NCBI RefSeq assembly: GCF_018130215.1 | Contig: NZ_JAFCKQ010000002.1 | Span: forward strand, 558,001-622,000 | DNA from: Bradyrhizobium jicamae | GTDB lineage: Bacteria > Pseudomonadota > Alphaproteobacteria > Rhizobiales > Xanthobacteraceae | Length of the DNA: 64,000 nt | Direction of reading: 5' to 3' | Part shown: positions 41,448-49,960 of the stretch, piece by piece | How the letters are laid out: each line of letters opens with the position of its first letter | Position numbering within the stretch: the stretch's first letter is position 1 | Notes under the pieces: generated by a model | Told to the model about the DNA's origin: nothing | Databases searched by the model: none | What the model saw: the letters and a program-made list of their open reading frames with translations, nothing else | Program-made: the position numbers and the translations under genes

Positions 41448-42524
41448 ATGAACTGTAGCGCGGAGAAAGCAAGCCGAAAATGGTCTGATGGCGCGTTTCG
41501 TCGCGCCCGCCCGGCAATGGTTACCGTTGCCGTGGCCGCGCTGTGGCTTGGCATGCAAGTCGGATCTGCGGAAGCCGCGCGCCGGCATGCGGTCTTTCCG
41601 TGGGACGACCTGTTCGGCGTCCGTCCGCACAGGCCGCATGCCACCGTCCGCCGCGCGGCCGTGCCGCTGCCGAAGCCGCGCCCGGCCGAGGCTCCGGCCG
41701 CCGCCGACGCCAAGCAGCCTGCGTCCGAGACGCCAGCTGCGGCCGGCTCGACCAGGCCGGCTGAGGCAGCCAAGCCTGCCGAGGCCAAGCCTGCCGAGGC
41801 CAAGCCTGCTGAGACCAAGCCCGCTGAGACCAGGCCGGCCACCACGGCGGCGCCTCAGCTTTCGGCCTGCCGGCAGGCGCTGACCGAGGCGATCGCGATC
41901 GCGCCGAGCATTCCGGACATCCACGGCGCCGGCGGCTGCGGCGGCGAGGATCTGGTGCGGCTGGAAGCGATCGTGCTGCCGGACCAGCACAAGGTCACGG
42001 TGACGCCGGCGGCGATCCTCCGCTGCAAGATGGCGGCGGCAATCGCCGACTGGGTCCGATCCGACATCGCGCCGCTCGCGCAGGAGTCCGGAAGTGCGAT
42101 CACCGGTCTCGACAATTTCGATTCGTTCGAGTGCCGCGGCCGCAACCGCGTCGCCGGCGCGCCGCTCTCCGAGCACGGCCGCGCCAACGCGCTCGACGTG
42201 CGCGCGTTCAGGCTTGCCAGCGGCAAGTCGATCTCGTTGACCGATCGCAACGTGCCGCGCGCCTTGCGCGAAACCGTGCTGCATTCGGCCTGTGCACGGT
42301 TCTCGACAGTGCTCGGCCCAGGCTCGGACTGGTACCACGAGGACCACATCCATCTCGACCTGATGGAGCGGCACAACAACTATCGGATCTGCCAGTGGAA
42401 CGTGTACGACCCGCTGCCCCAGGTCGCGCCGCTGTTGCCCGCCGAGCGCCCGGAGGAGGCGCCGCCGCGCGAGGTGGCGAAGAAGGACGACGAGGCGAAA
42501 GGCAAGAAGGAGAATGGCGAGTAG
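41448..42524 (+). CDS. Extensin-like C-terminal domain protein, exported
   Basis: A 358-residue envelope protein. A signal segment (MVTVAVAALWLGMQVGSAEA, about residues 24-43) is followed by an Ala/Pro-rich linker with tandem PAEAKPAEAKPAETKPAET units (from about 41760), then the extensin-like C domain (about 138-320). Marks of the domain are four or more conserved Cys, GLDNFDSFECRGRNRV, LSEHGRANALDVRAF and the DWYHEDHIHLD motif with metal-like His residues, similar to M15 peptidoglycan peptidases. The C-terminus is highly charged (KKDDEAKGKKENGE). Likely a periplasmic, wall-associated protein. It is divergent from the ligase gene and convergent with the L,D-transpeptidase gene. Confidence 0.87.
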   Translation: MNCSAEKASRKWSDGAFRRARPAMVTVAVAALWLGMQVGSAEAARRHAVFPWDDLFGVRPHRPHATVRRAAVPLPKPRPAEAPAAADAKQPASETPAAAGSTRPAEAAKPAEAKPAEAKPAETKPAETRPATTAAPQLSACRQALTEAIAIAPSIPDIHGAGGCGGEDLVRLEAIVLPDQHKVTVTPAAILRCKMAAAIADWVRSDIAPLAQESGSAITGLDNFDSFECRGRNRVAGAPLSEHGRANALDVRAFRLASGKSISLTDRNVPRALRETVLHSACARFSTVLGPGSDWYHEDHIHLDLMERHNNYRICQWNVYDPLPQVAPLLPAERPEEAPPREVAKKDDEAKGKKENGE

Positions 42525-42561
42525 ACGGCAGGGTCACTCTTCGTCACTCGACACCACAAGC

Positions 42562-42585
42562 AAAAAGCGCCGGCAAAGCCGGCGC
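42562..42585 (-). terminator. Intrinsic terminator of the L,D-transpeptidase gene
   Basis: A perfect 8-bp stem GCGCCGGC/GCCGGCGC with a 3-nt loop. On the minus strand it is followed by TTTTT, 17 nt after the transpeptidase stop. It also lies 42 nt after the extensin-like gene on the plus strand and may serve both. Confidence 0.85.
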
Positions 42586-42602
42586 CCTCTTTGCGATGCG
42601 GA

Positions 42603-43301
42603 TCAGTAGGTCGTGGTTGCGATGCCGGTGTTGTTGCCGCCGCCGCCCTGCAGCGCCATTTGCGAATTGTACGGCGAGTCGCCGTGCTTCGGCTCCAGCA
42701 CCACCACGATGGTGCCAACCTTGACGCGGTTGTAGAGGTCGATGGCATCCACGTTGGTCATGCGGATGCAGCCGGAGGAGATCGACGCGCCGATATATTC
42801 CGGCTGATTGGTGCCGTGGATGCGGAACAGCGTGTCCTTGCCGCCCGCGTACAGGTACATCGCGCGCGACCCCATCGGATTGTCCGGGCCCGGCGCCACG
42901 TAGGAGGGAACGCCGAGGCGGGAGATTTCGCCGGGGGTCGGGTGCCATGCCGGCCATTCGGTCATGCTGCCGATCTTGGCGATACCGGACCAGGCCATGG
43001 CCTCCTCGCCGACGGTGATGCCGTAACGGATCGCCTTGCCGTCGTTCAGCACGTAGTAAAGGTAGTGATTGTCGGAATCGACCACGATCGAGCCCGGGGC
43101 TTCCTTGCGGTGATATTCGACGATGGCGCGGCGGAAGGGCTCGGCAACCGGTGTCTGGGTGAAGCTGGCCTTGGCCAGGAGTTCCTTGTCGTGGGGCTTG
43201 AAGTTCGAAGTGTTGGTTGCCTCGTAGGTCGTGGCCTGCATGCAGCCCGACAGCAACAGGCCACCGGCCAGGAATCCCAAGGTAACTTTGAGCGACGACA
43301 T
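42603..43301 (-). CDS. L,D-transpeptidase lipoprotein (YkuD family)
   Basis: A 232-residue cell-wall crosslinking enzyme or lipoprotein-linking homologue. A lipoprotein signal ends in LLLSGC with Cys20 as the likely lipidated residue. The YkuD domain spans about 70-200; the catalytic motif is intact with His162 in IHGTNQP and Cys178 in SSGCIRMTN. The C-terminus ends in a Gly/Asn-rich tail (QGGGGNNTGIATTTY). Rhizobia use 3-3 crosslinks heavily, and several such paralogues are normal. It has its own terminator. Confidence 0.93.
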   Translation of the reverse strand: MSSLKVTLGFLAGGLLLSGCMQATTYEATNTSNFKPHDKELLAKASFTQTPVAEPFRRAIVEYHRKEAPGSIVVDSDNHYLYYVLNDGKAIRYGITVGEEAMAWSGIAKIGSMTEWPAWHPTPGEISRLGVPSYVAPGPDNPMGSRAMYLYAGGKDTLFRIHGTNQPEYIGASISSGCIRMTNVDAIDLYNRVKVGTIVVVLEPKHGDSPYNSQMALQGGGGNNTGIATTTY

Positions 43302-43631
43302 GATTTACATTCCAATCGAAAATCTGTGTCTCAAAGCGCCAAGATTGCGCCCCAAAACGCCACGATTCCATTGCGTGGCATTATCGCCGAAACCCACGGT
43401 TAATCCCAGCGCTTAGATGACTCTGCCGCGTTGCGGGACGCCATCTGTGGCTTTTTTGCCGCAAGATTTCTGGTGTCGGGCCAAATTCTGTGCAAACAGG
43501 CAACGGTCGACGAAGCGGAGCGCCGCCTGGCCGCCACAAAGATGGACGTCCAGTTAATTCACCGGTCATGAAGCGCCAGCCAGAATCGCGCTAAGTCCGC
43601 CGCGTTGCACGCCCGTGTCCTGGAGTTCTCT
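43302..43631. other. 330-nt divergent intergenic region, no gene seen
   Basis: The gap between the L,D-transpeptidase start (minus) and corA start (plus). I see no convincing coding frame, tRNA or intrinsic terminator. A short CCACG/CGTGG inverted repeat occurs near 43361-43379. It must hold both promoters, but no clear -35/-10 pair or Mg2+-responsive leader can be recognised. Confidence 0.5.
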
Positions 43632-44609
43632 ATGCTGTCGGTGTTCGTCCCCTCCGATACCTCGCTCAAGAAGTCCACCGCGACCGACCTGACATCGCTG
43701 CCGGATGCGGCGGTCTGGATCGATCTTGTGAACCCGACCTTGGAGGAGGACCGGGCGGTCGAGAAGCTGGCCGGGATCGCGGTTCCGACCCGCGAGGACA
43801 TGCAGGAGATCGAGATCTCCAGCCGCCTCTACCTGGAGAACAGCGCGCGCTACATGACGGCGACGCTGATGTGCCAGTCCGACACCGACATGCCGCGCAC
43901 CACGGCCGTCACCTTCATCGTGACCGGCCACCGCCTGGTGACGGTGCGCTACGACCTGCCGAAGCCGTTCGCGCTGGTCGAGAACAAGCTGGCGCGCGCC
44001 TGCGCCCCCGGCATCACCGGCGAGATGGTGCTGATGGAACTGCTCGACGCGGTGATCGACCGCTGCGCCGACATCCTGGAGCGCTGCGGCGCCGATATCG
44101 ATCAGGTCTCCCACGACATCTTCGAGCCGGAGAGCGAGCGCCACGGCAACGCCAAGCGGTATTCGCAGATCCTGATCACGATCGGCCGCAAGGGCGACCT
44201 GACCTCGAAAGTCCGCGAGAGCCTGGTCTCGATCGGCCGCGTCGTCACCTTCATGTCCGCGGTGGTGGAAGGCGTCAAATGGTCGAAGGACATGCGCGAG
44301 CAGCTCAAGACCATGCAGCGCGACGTGGCCTCGCTGACCGACCACGCCTCCTATCTCTCCAACAAGATCACCTTCGTGCTCGATGCCATGCTCGGCGTCG
44401 TCAATCTCGAGCAGAACAACATCATCAAGCTGTTCTCGGTGATGGCGGTCGTGTTGATGCCGCCGACGCTGATCGCCTCGATTTACGGCATGAATTTCAA
44501 GATCATGCCGGAGCTCGAATGGACGCACGGCTATCCCCTGGCGCTGGTCGCGATGCTCGCAGCCGCGATCGTGCCGTACTGGATCTTCAAGTGGAAGAAG
44601 TGGCTGTGA
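43632..44609 (+). CDS. corA: CorA-family magnesium/divalent cation channel
   Basis: A 325-residue inner-membrane Mg2+ (or Co2+/Ni2+) channel. A long cytosolic N-terminal domain is followed by a coiled helix and two C-terminal membrane helices. The hallmark YGMNF motif at the end of the first membrane helix is present (about residue 287), and the second helix ends PYWIFKWKKWL. ATG43632 is chosen because GGAG lies 6 nt upstream; an in-frame start at 43605 is weaker. The TATLMC..TAVTFIVTGHRLVTVRY pattern supports CorA over ZntB. Confidence 0.93.
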   Translation: MLSVFVPSDTSLKKSTATDLTSLPDAAVWIDLVNPTLEEDRAVEKLAGIAVPTREDMQEIEISSRLYLENSARYMTATLMCQSDTDMPRTTAVTFIVTGHRLVTVRYDLPKPFALVENKLARACAPGITGEMVLMELLDAVIDRCADILERCGADIDQVSHDIFEPESERHGNAKRYSQILITIGRKGDLTSKVRESLVSIGRVVTFMSAVVEGVKWSKDMREQLKTMQRDVASLTDHASYLSNKITFVLDAMLGVVNLEQNNIIKLFSVMAVVLMPPTLIASIYGMNFKIMPELEWTHGYPLALVAMLAAAIVPYWIFKWKKWL

Positions 44610-44751
44610 GGCGCCCGTTTCTCCAGCGCCTGCGTCGCATTTTGGGATTGAGGCAGCCGCCTTATTTCCTCCCCTAAAATTTGAGCGTTGCGCTGAACGT
44701 TTGGGCGAAACTTGTCTGCGATAACGCGCGTCTCGAAGCCGGAGGACAGCA

Positions 44752-44973
44752 ATGGTTGAGAAACCCATAACGCCACGGCGTAACGTCATCGACTTTGCGC
44801 GCTATCAACAGAACCGCGCAGCAGGCAAGGTGCTGGCACTCTCGCCGAAGCTTTGCCGATACTGTGGCGCTGCGTTGATGGATGGCGAGGACGAGGACGA
44901 ATGCTCCAGCGCGCTCAATACGCTCGCGCTGCAGCCGCTTGAGACGAAGCCGCGCCGGTTCTACGCGGACTAG
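44752..44973 (+). CDS. Small Cys-containing protein of unknown function
   Basis: A 73-residue protein. It has a basic N-terminus (PRRNVIDFARYQQNRAAG), then LCRYCGAALMDGEDEDECSS with a CxxC plus a third Cys that might bind a metal, and a C-terminal basic end KPRRFYAD. The codon bias is like that of the neighbours and a purine-rich GGAGGACAGCA precedes the ATG. The family is not recognised. A double hairpin at 44988-45017 likely ends its transcript. Confidence 0.7.
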   Translation: MVEKPITPRRNVIDFARYQQNRAAGKVLALSPKLCRYCGAALMDGEDEDECSSALNTLALQPLETKPRRFYAD

Positions 44974-44987
44974 AAGCCAGCGCTTCA

Positions 44988-45017
44988 GGAGGCAGAAGCC
45001 TCCGAGGCAGAAGCCTC
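44988..45017. terminator. Tandem duplicated hairpins between convergent genes
   Basis: GGAGGC AGAA GCCTCC (44988-45003) is followed at once by GAGGC AGAA GCCTC (45004-45017), then CTT. The two are a local duplication of about 15 nt. Placement between the convergent small gene and SDR gene supports termination, although the T-run is short. Confidence 0.5.
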
Positions 45018-45122
45018 CTTGCGTCGTTGCACCTGCAATCGAAGCAATCCCACAAGTTGAGGCCGCGGCGGCGGCCGGGATCGCCTCGCTCTCCTTCCCC
45101 GCAGCGACCGTTCGTCCCGCTC

Positions 45123-45875
45123 TCAGACGTGCTGACCACCGTTGATGTGGATTTCCGCACCGTTCACGTAAGAGCTGGTCTCCGTACAGAGAACGTAAAT
45201 GATCTTGGCGACTTCGTCCGGCGTGCCGAGGCGGTGCATCGGGATCTGCTGGTCGACGATCTTCTCGGTGCCCGGCGACAGGATCGAGGTGTCGATCTCG
45301 CCCGGCGCGATCGCGTTGACGCGGACGCCGACCCGGCCGAAGTCGGAGGCCATTTCGCGGGTCAGGGCCGCCAGTGCCGCCTTCGAGGTCGCATAGGCCG
45401 CGCCCGCGAACGGGTGGACGCGGGAACCCGCGATCGAGGTGACGTTCACCACCGCGCCCTTGGCGTGCTTCAGTTCCTCGAGCAGCCCGCGCGCGATCAT
45501 GATCGGGGCGAAGAAGTTGACGTGGAAGACGTGGGTCCAGGTCTCGATGTCGGTGTCCATGGTGCCGAGCCGCCCGCCGCCGGTCGCCTTCGGCGAGATC
45601 GCGGCGTTGTTGACGAGGGCGTGCAGTTCGTCGTTTTCCAGGCGTCGGCGGATTTCGGAGATCGCACGCACGGTGTCGTCATGGCTGCCGAGGTCGACCT
45701 CGATGTGATCCTCGGGTCCGGCGCCCCAGGGGCAGACTTCCGGGAAGGCATGCCTCGAGAGGGTGATGACCCGCCAGCCGGCGGACGAGAAGCGGATGGC
45801 GGTGGCATGGCCGATGCCCCGGCTGGCGCCGGTCAGGAGCAGCGTGCGGCGCGGCGCGTTGGATGGGCGTGGCAT
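45123..45875 (-). CDS. Short-chain dehydrogenase/reductase
   Basis: A 250-residue classical SDR: TGASRGIG cofactor motif near residue 15, LVNNAAISPK, catalytic Ser in NVTSIAGSRVHPFAG, YATSK active-site pair, and C-terminal SSYVNGAEIHINGGQH. The substrate cannot be read from the sequence. It is followed on the same strand upstream by pdxH across a 79-nt gap containing a half copy of a dispersed repeat, so the two are probably separate units. Confidence 0.93.
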   Translation of the reverse strand: MPRPSNAPRRTLLLTGASRGIGHATAIRFSSAGWRVITLSRHAFPEVCPWGAGPEDHIEVDLGSHDDTVRAISEIRRRLENDELHALVNNAAISPKATGGGRLGTMDTDIETWTHVFHVNFFAPIMIARGLLEELKHAKGAVVNVTSIAGSRVHPFAGAAYATSKAALAALTREMASDFGRVGVRVNAIAPGEIDTSILSPGTEKIVDQQIPMHRLGTPDEVAKIIYVLCTETSSYVNGAEIHINGGQHV

Positions 45876-45903
45876 GTCGATCTTTCAGCGTTGCAGGGCG
45901 TCC

Positions 45904-45948
45904 AGAGCATGATCCGGAAGAGTGGAGGCCGGTTTTCGCTCAAACAAG
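45904..45948. repeat. Half copy of a rhizobial GAGCATGAT repeat
   Basis: Begins GAGCATGATCCGGAAGAGTGG and continues through GGCCGGTTTTCGCTCAAACAAG. It closely matches one arm of the complete element at 61780-61853 (GAGCATGATTCCGAAACGTGG..CCGGTTTTCC when read on the minus strand). It lies between pdxH and the SDR gene. Confidence 0.6.
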
Positions 45949-45954
45949 TTGGCG

Positions 45955-46596
45955 TCAGGGATAGAGCCGCACCTTGGACCACGCGTGGCCTTCGATCTCG
46001 CGGCGGAATTCGATGCGGTCGTGCAGGCGGAACGGGCGGTCGTGCCAGAACTCGAAGCGCTGCGGCGTGATCCGCCAGCCGCTCCAGCCCGGCGGCCGCG
46101 GCACCTCGCCGATGACGTATTTGGCGCCGATCCTGGCGATCGCCTGCTCGAAGGCGAAGCGGCTCTCCAGCTGCTGCGACTGCTTGCTGGCCCATGCGCC
46201 GATCTGCGCCTGCTTCGGCCGCGTTGCGAAATAGGCGTCGGCCTCGGCATCGCTCACCGGCGTGACCTGGCCTCGGATGCGCACCTGCCTGCGCAGCGAT
46301 TTCCAGTGGAACAGCAAGGCCGCCTTGGGATTCGCGGCGAGCTCGCGGCCCTTGGCGCTGGCGATGTGGCTGTAGAACACGAAGCCGTCGGCATCAAAAC
46401 CCTTCATCAGCACCATGCGCACGTCGGGCAGGCCGTCGGCATCGACGGTTGCGAGCGCCATCGCATTCGGGTCGTTCGGCTCTGACTTGGCCGCCTCCGC
46501 AAACCATTCTGCGAACAGCGCAAACGGCTCCTCCGCCCCGGTAAAATCACCCGATGTTAACGGTGTCGGGTGTTTGATGGAGGTCGTGTCGGTCAT
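45955..46596 (-). CDS. pdxH: Pyridoxamine 5'-phosphate oxidase
   Basis: A 213-residue FMN enzyme that oxidises PNP/PMP to pyridoxal 5'-phosphate, the final B6 step. Marks: [73 protein letters not shown] and the C-terminal signature [18 protein letters not shown]. Length and motif order are normal. Its start is very near the plus-strand surface lipoprotein gene, so the two share a compact divergent promoter zone. Confidence 0.95.
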   Translation of the reverse strand: MTDTTSIKHPTPLTSGDFTGAEEPFALFAEWFAEAAKSEPNDPNAMALATVDADGLPDVRMVLMKGFDADGFVFYSHIASAKGRELAANPKAALLFHWKSLRRQVRIRGQVTPVSDAEADAYFATRPKQAQIGAWASKQSQQLESRFAFEQAIARIGAKYVIGEVPRPPGWSGWRITPQRFEFWHDRPFRLHDRIEFRREIEGHAWSKVRLYP

Positions 46597-46611
46597 GTCA
46601 GGGGTCCCGAT

Positions 46612-47112
46612 TTGCGTCTGCCCGCGTCACAGAACGCGTTATCAGCCCTATATAGGACATGGGCGCGCGTTGGCCTATCGGCGATCCGCCCTGCGGGCGC
46701 GGTGGTGACATTGATTCTAATCGGCGTCGGCGCCAGCGGATGCAGCCTGTCGCGCACCGACGCCATGGCCAAACTGGACGACAACGACATGACGGGCTCG
46801 ATCAGCCCTGTCTCGGCTCACGCACGGGCGCCGACCGAGAGCGATCTTGCCTTCGCCCGCAACGCGGTCTCCGACGTGCTGACCAAGGGCGACAAGGATG
46901 CCAGCCAGCCCTGGGAGAATCCCGAGACCGGCGCGCGCGGCTCGGTGACGCCGCTGGCCCAGGCCTATTCGGGCGAGGACGGCCGGACCTGCCGGGACTT
47001 CCTCGCCAGCTATGTCAATGGATCGACGGAGAGCTGGTTGCAGGGCGCCGCCTGCAAGGCTGGACAGGGACGGTGGGAAATCCATACCCTCAAGCCTTGG
47101 AGAAAGTCCTGA
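46612..47112 (+). CDS. RT0821/Lpp0805-type surface lipoprotein (start uncertain)
   Basis: An exported protein of about 166 residues. A hydrophobic stretch [16 protein letters not shown] ends in a lipobox with the likely lipidated Cys. The mature domain shows the 17-kDa surface antigen pattern: [34 protein letters not shown] and [22 protein letters not shown] give TTG46612 (AGGGG upstream, Arg residues before the hydrophobic core). GTG46702 is possible but leaves no positively charged region. ATG46570 would overlap pdxH. The end is firm; the start is not. Confidence 0.7.
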   Translation: MRLPASQNALSALYRTWARVGLSAIRPAGAVVTLILIGVGASGCSLSRTDAMAKLDDNDMTGSISPVSAHARAPTESDLAFARNAVSDVLTKGDKDASQPWENPETGARGSVTPLAQAYSGEDGRTCRDFLASYVNGSTESWLQGAACKAGQGRWEIHTLKPWRKS

Positions 47113-47245
47113 GGGCCACCCGCTTTTCGGGCGGGTTAGGCGCCAGGCTAGTTGCATAAATGCCACTGAACCCCCAGATGAAGGTAAAGTGGGCCCGATT
47201 GGGTTCCGGATTCAGGCTGATTTTCCCGTGAAGGAGACGTGACGG

Positions 47246-48202
47246 ATGCGCGACCCCTATGAGGTCTTGGGGGTGCAGCGGAGCGCCAGCGCCGCGACGA
47301 TCAAGAGCGCCTATCGCAAGCTCGCCAAGAAGCATCATCCAGACAACAACAAGAACGATCCGAGGGCGGCGTCCCGCTTTGCGGAGATCAACACCGCCAA
47401 CGAGATCATCGGCGACGAGGACAAGCGCAAGCAGTTCGATCGCGGTGAGATCGATGCGGAGGGCAAGCCGCGCTTCCAGGGGTTCCCTGGCGGCGGTGCG
47501 GGCGGCCGTGCCGGTCCCGGCGGCTTCGAGTACAGCTTCCGCACCGGACCCGGCGGTGCCGGCATGGGCGGCGGCAGCTTCGAGGACATCCTCAACAGCA
47601 TGTTCGGCAACGCCACCCGGGGCGGCGCCCGCGCCGGGCGATCAGGCCCGTTCGAATTTGATGGCGGCGGCGTCGGGGTCGACCTCGATCTCTCGGTGGC
47701 GATGACGGTCACGCTGGAAGAATCGGTCAAGGGCGGCGAGAAGCGCGTCCGGCTGCCGACCGGCCGCGAACTCAATGTCAGGATTCCCGCCGGCGTCATG
47801 AGCGGCCAGCAGATCCGGCTGAAGGGGCAGGGCGAGAGCGCGCCCGGCCATCCGCCCGGCGATCTCCTGATCACCGTGAGCATCGCGGCGCATCCGTTCT
47901 TCAAGGTCGACGGCAACGACCTCAGGGTCGATCTGCCTGTGACGCTGTACGAGGCGGTGCTGGGCGGCAAGGTCCGGGTGCCGACGCTCGGCAGCGCGGT
48001 CGAACTGTCGATCCCGAAAAATACCTCCAGCGGCCGCACCTTCCGCCTCAAGGGCAAGGGACTGCCGAAGGCGGGGGTCCCGGGCGATCTCTACGTCACC
48101 ATCCGTATCATCCTTCCCGACGGGAACGATGCCGATCTCGAGGCATTGATGCAGACGTGGCGCGATCGACATCCCTACAATCCGCGCAGCGATCTCGGCT
48201 AA
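47246..48202 (+). CDS. DnaJ-type co-chaperone without zinc finger (CbpA-like)
   Basis: A 318-residue Hsp40. The J domain (1-70) has HPD at residues 31-33, which stimulates DnaK ATPase. A Gly-rich region (about 80-140: GGGAGGRAGPGGFEYSFRTG) leads into the two substrate-binding beta domains (VTLEESVKGGEKRVRLPTG, GVMSGQQIRLKGQGE, LYEAVLGGKVRVPTL, SSGRTFRLKGKGLP). The CxxCxGxG zinc finger is absent, so it is CbpA-like and not canonical DnaJ. The start ATG47246 is preceded by AAGGAG. Confidence 0.93.
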   Translation: MRDPYEVLGVQRSASAATIKSAYRKLAKKHHPDNNKNDPRAASRFAEINTANEIIGDEDKRKQFDRGEIDAEGKPRFQGFPGGGAGGRAGPGGFEYSFRTGPGGAGMGGGSFEDILNSMFGNATRGGARAGRSGPFEFDGGGVGVDLDLSVAMTVTLEESVKGGEKRVRLPTGRELNVRIPAGVMSGQQIRLKGQGESAPGHPPGDLLITVSIAAHPFFKVDGNDLRVDLPVTLYEAVLGGKVRVPTLGSAVELSIPKNTSSGRTFRLKGKGLPKAGVPGDLYVTIRIILPDGNDADLEALMQTWRDRHPYNPRSDLG

Positions 48203-48239
48203 TCACCGGGTTACGCGCAGAAGATGCGAAACTGACCTG

Positions 48240-48257
48240 CCCCGCAGTCTTGCGGGG
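48240..48257 (+). terminator. Weak hairpin after the DnaJ-like gene
   Basis: CCCCGCA GTCT TGCGGGG, a perfect 7-bp stem with a tetraloop, 38 nt after the DnaJ-like stop. There is no T-run, so termination is only suggested. Confidence 0.4.
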
Positions 48258-48347
48258 TAGACAACAGCCCTCGTGAACGCGTCAAAAGAAGGCAGACCGC
48301 CGGGTCCGCATCTGCAGCTGGCAGGCCGGGACGGCGGAAAAAGGAGT

Positions 48348-48397
48348 GCGGCCTCGAGAGGGGGACCAGCGCGGTACCAAACCCCAATCGAGGCCGC
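48348..48397. ncRNA. Structured intergenic element, possible RNA
   Basis: The 365-nt gap 48203-48567 has no convincing gene. In its middle, GCGGCCTCGA (48348-48357) pairs perfectly with TCGAGGCCGC (48388-48397). Inside the loop GGGG (48361-48364) pairs with CCCC (48382-48385), then ACC with GGT, giving a three-tier stem. It could be a small RNA fold, a terminator for the anti-sigma gene on the minus strand, or a repeat. The structure is read directly; the role is unknown. Confidence 0.35.
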
Positions 48398-48567
48398 GTG
48401 CGCCGATCGGCGGATCGGGCGCTGATCATCTTCGCGTGAACATCCGGTGCGATATTGAGACGCGCCAATGACGCGATTCGAAATTTTCAATGTCGGAATT
48501 GGGACGCCGGGTGAGGCTGGATTCACTCAACGCCGTTGCGGCCGAACTTCCCGTAAAATTACGGGGG

Positions 48568-49332
48568 TCATCCGCCGCTCTTTTCCATCTGGTCGTAGAC
48601 CGCCTGCGCGACCTGCGTCAGGCGTCCACGGTCGCTGCCGCCTGAGACCACATAGGCGACGCCGCGATCGGCCCAGTACAGCGCGCCGTCGCCGCCCTGG
48701 GCGGAGTAGCGCATCTGGGTCGCCTCGGTTTCAGCCTTCGCGGTGTAGACCGTGAAGCGCTCGCCGGACGCGCTCTCATACATCAGGAACGACGCCGGCC
48801 CGCTCGGGCCCGGCAGCAGCCGGCCGCCGACCAGCTTCAGCCCGGCAAGGTCGGGCGCGCGGACGTCCCAGCCGCAGCGCTTGGTCAGCCATTGCTGCAA
48901 ATGGGCCCGTTCGCTGCCGGGAACCTCGACGGGATGGCGGACCTCGACCACGTAGAGGCGGTGCGCATCCAGGGCATCGAGCGTGAAGCTCTGGAAGGCC
49001 GACGGCGCAGCCGTGGCGCCGCGCGCGATCCAGCCGACACCGCCGCCGGCGACGAAGGCGAGCAGCGTGGCCGCCACGGCGGCATAGATCCAGCGCCGCG
49101 GCTGGCGCTCCAGCCGCTCGAGCTCGAGCCGCTTCGGCACCGCCTCGTCGAGCACGGAATCATAGCGCGCATGCAGCGCCTCCGCCATCGTGCGCCACGA
49201 TTGCACCCGTGCCGCGTCGTCGGGATGCGTCGCCAGCCACGCCTCGACGTCACTGCTGCGTTCGGCCGGCAGCTCGTTATCGACATAGGCATGAAGCTCG
49301 TCTTCGGTGACGGGAATCTTTGGAGTGGTCAT
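48568..49332 (-). CDS. Membrane anti-sigma factor
   Basis: A 254-residue protein. An N-terminal cytosolic anti-sigma domain (about 1-70; DELHAYVDNELPAERSSDVEAWLATHP) is followed by one membrane helix (about 81-103) and a periplasmic sensor domain. The HxxxCxxC zinc motif of ZAS domains is missing, a known variant. ATG49332 gives the complete domain. The sigma factor gene lies 66 nt upstream on the same strand, so the pair forms a signal-responsive switch. The periplasmic part (FTLDALDAHRLYVVEVRHP) has no family I can name. Confidence 0.88.
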   Translation of the reverse strand: MTTPKIPVTEDELHAYVDNELPAERSSDVEAWLATHPDDAARVQSWRTMAEALHARYDSVLDEAVPKRLELERLERQPRRWIYAAVAATLLAFVAGGGVGWIARGATAAPSAFQSFTLDALDAHRLYVVEVRHPVEVPGSERAHLQQWLTKRCGWDVRAPDLAGLKLVGGRLLPGPSGPASFLMYESASGERFTVYTAKAETEATQMRYSAQGGDGALYWADRGVAYVVSGGSDRGRLTQVAQAVYDQMEKSGG

Positions 49333-49398
49333 ATCGGTCGTCTCTGTCAAATCTCGTTTTGATAATGTTGGGCACGCCGCCCGCCGCCTATGCACTCG

Positions 49399-49887
49399 TC
49401 ATTTCACCCGCCTCAGCGCAGGACGCTCGCCGTCGAGCGCCGCCTTCACATGGGCGCGAGCGCGGGCGAGGCGGGACATCACGGTGCCGATCGGCACGCC
49501 CTGGATGTCGGCGACCTCGCGGTAGCTCATGCCCTCCAGCATCACCAGCAGCAGCACCGAGCGCTGCTCCTCGACCAGCGTCGACAGCGCGCGTGCGATG
49601 TCGCGCCCTTCCGCCTCGGTGCCGCTGGCATCGGCATTGTTGTCGAGCAGCGGCATGAACTGCGGCCGCCGCGCCAACGAGCGCCGGCGGTTCTTGTTCA
49701 GATTGGTCAGGATCGTATAGAGCCAGCTCCTGAGGTCGCCGCCGAGGAACAGCCGTTCCGAGCGCAGCGCGCGCACCAGCGTATCCTGCACCAGATCGTC
49801 GGCGATATCGGCGTCACGCGCGAGCGCACGCGCATAGCGGCGCAGCGCCGGAATCATGGCCTCGACACTTTGACGAAACGCGCTCAT
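49399..49887 (-). CDS. ECF-type RNA polymerase sigma factor
   Basis: A 162-residue sigma-70 family ECF factor. Region 2 includes ALARDADIADDLVQDTLVRAL and LRSWLYTILTNLNKNRRR; region 4 is EGMSYREVADIQGVPIGTVMSRLARARAHVKAAL, a clear helix-turn-helix. There is no region 3. It is controlled by the membrane anti-sigma factor encoded next. Upstream on the same strand an ECF-like promoter GGAAT-N17-GTT is visible (49936-49960), which suggests autoregulation. Confidence 0.94.
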   Translation of the reverse strand: MSAFRQSVEAMIPALRRYARALARDADIADDLVQDTLVRALRSERLFLGGDLRSWLYTILTNLNKNRRRSLARRPQFMPLLDNNADASGTEAEGRDIARALSTLVEEQRSVLLLVMLEGMSYREVADIQGVPIGTVMSRLARARAHVKAALDGERPALRRVK

Positions 49888-49935
49888 CCCTGCCAGTCTT
49901 CAAATGGTCGCGGCGGCAACCGCCTTGTCCAGCAT

Positions 49936-49960
49936 AACACCCGAATCGCGTGACTATTCC
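49936..49960 (-). promoter_or_regulatory. ECF-type promoter upstream of the sigma gene
   Basis: Read on the minus strand: GGAAT (49960-49956), 17 nt, GTT (49938-49936). This fits the GGAAC-N16/17-GTT pattern usual for ECF promoters, including the rhizobial general stress type. It lies about 50 nt upstream of the sigma factor start. A match this short could be chance. Confidence 0.5.

Noticed and set aside
47118..47136. ACCCGC/GCGGGT hairpin after the surface lipoprotein gene
   Set aside because: Only 6 bp with a 7-nt loop and no T-run; too weak to call a terminator.
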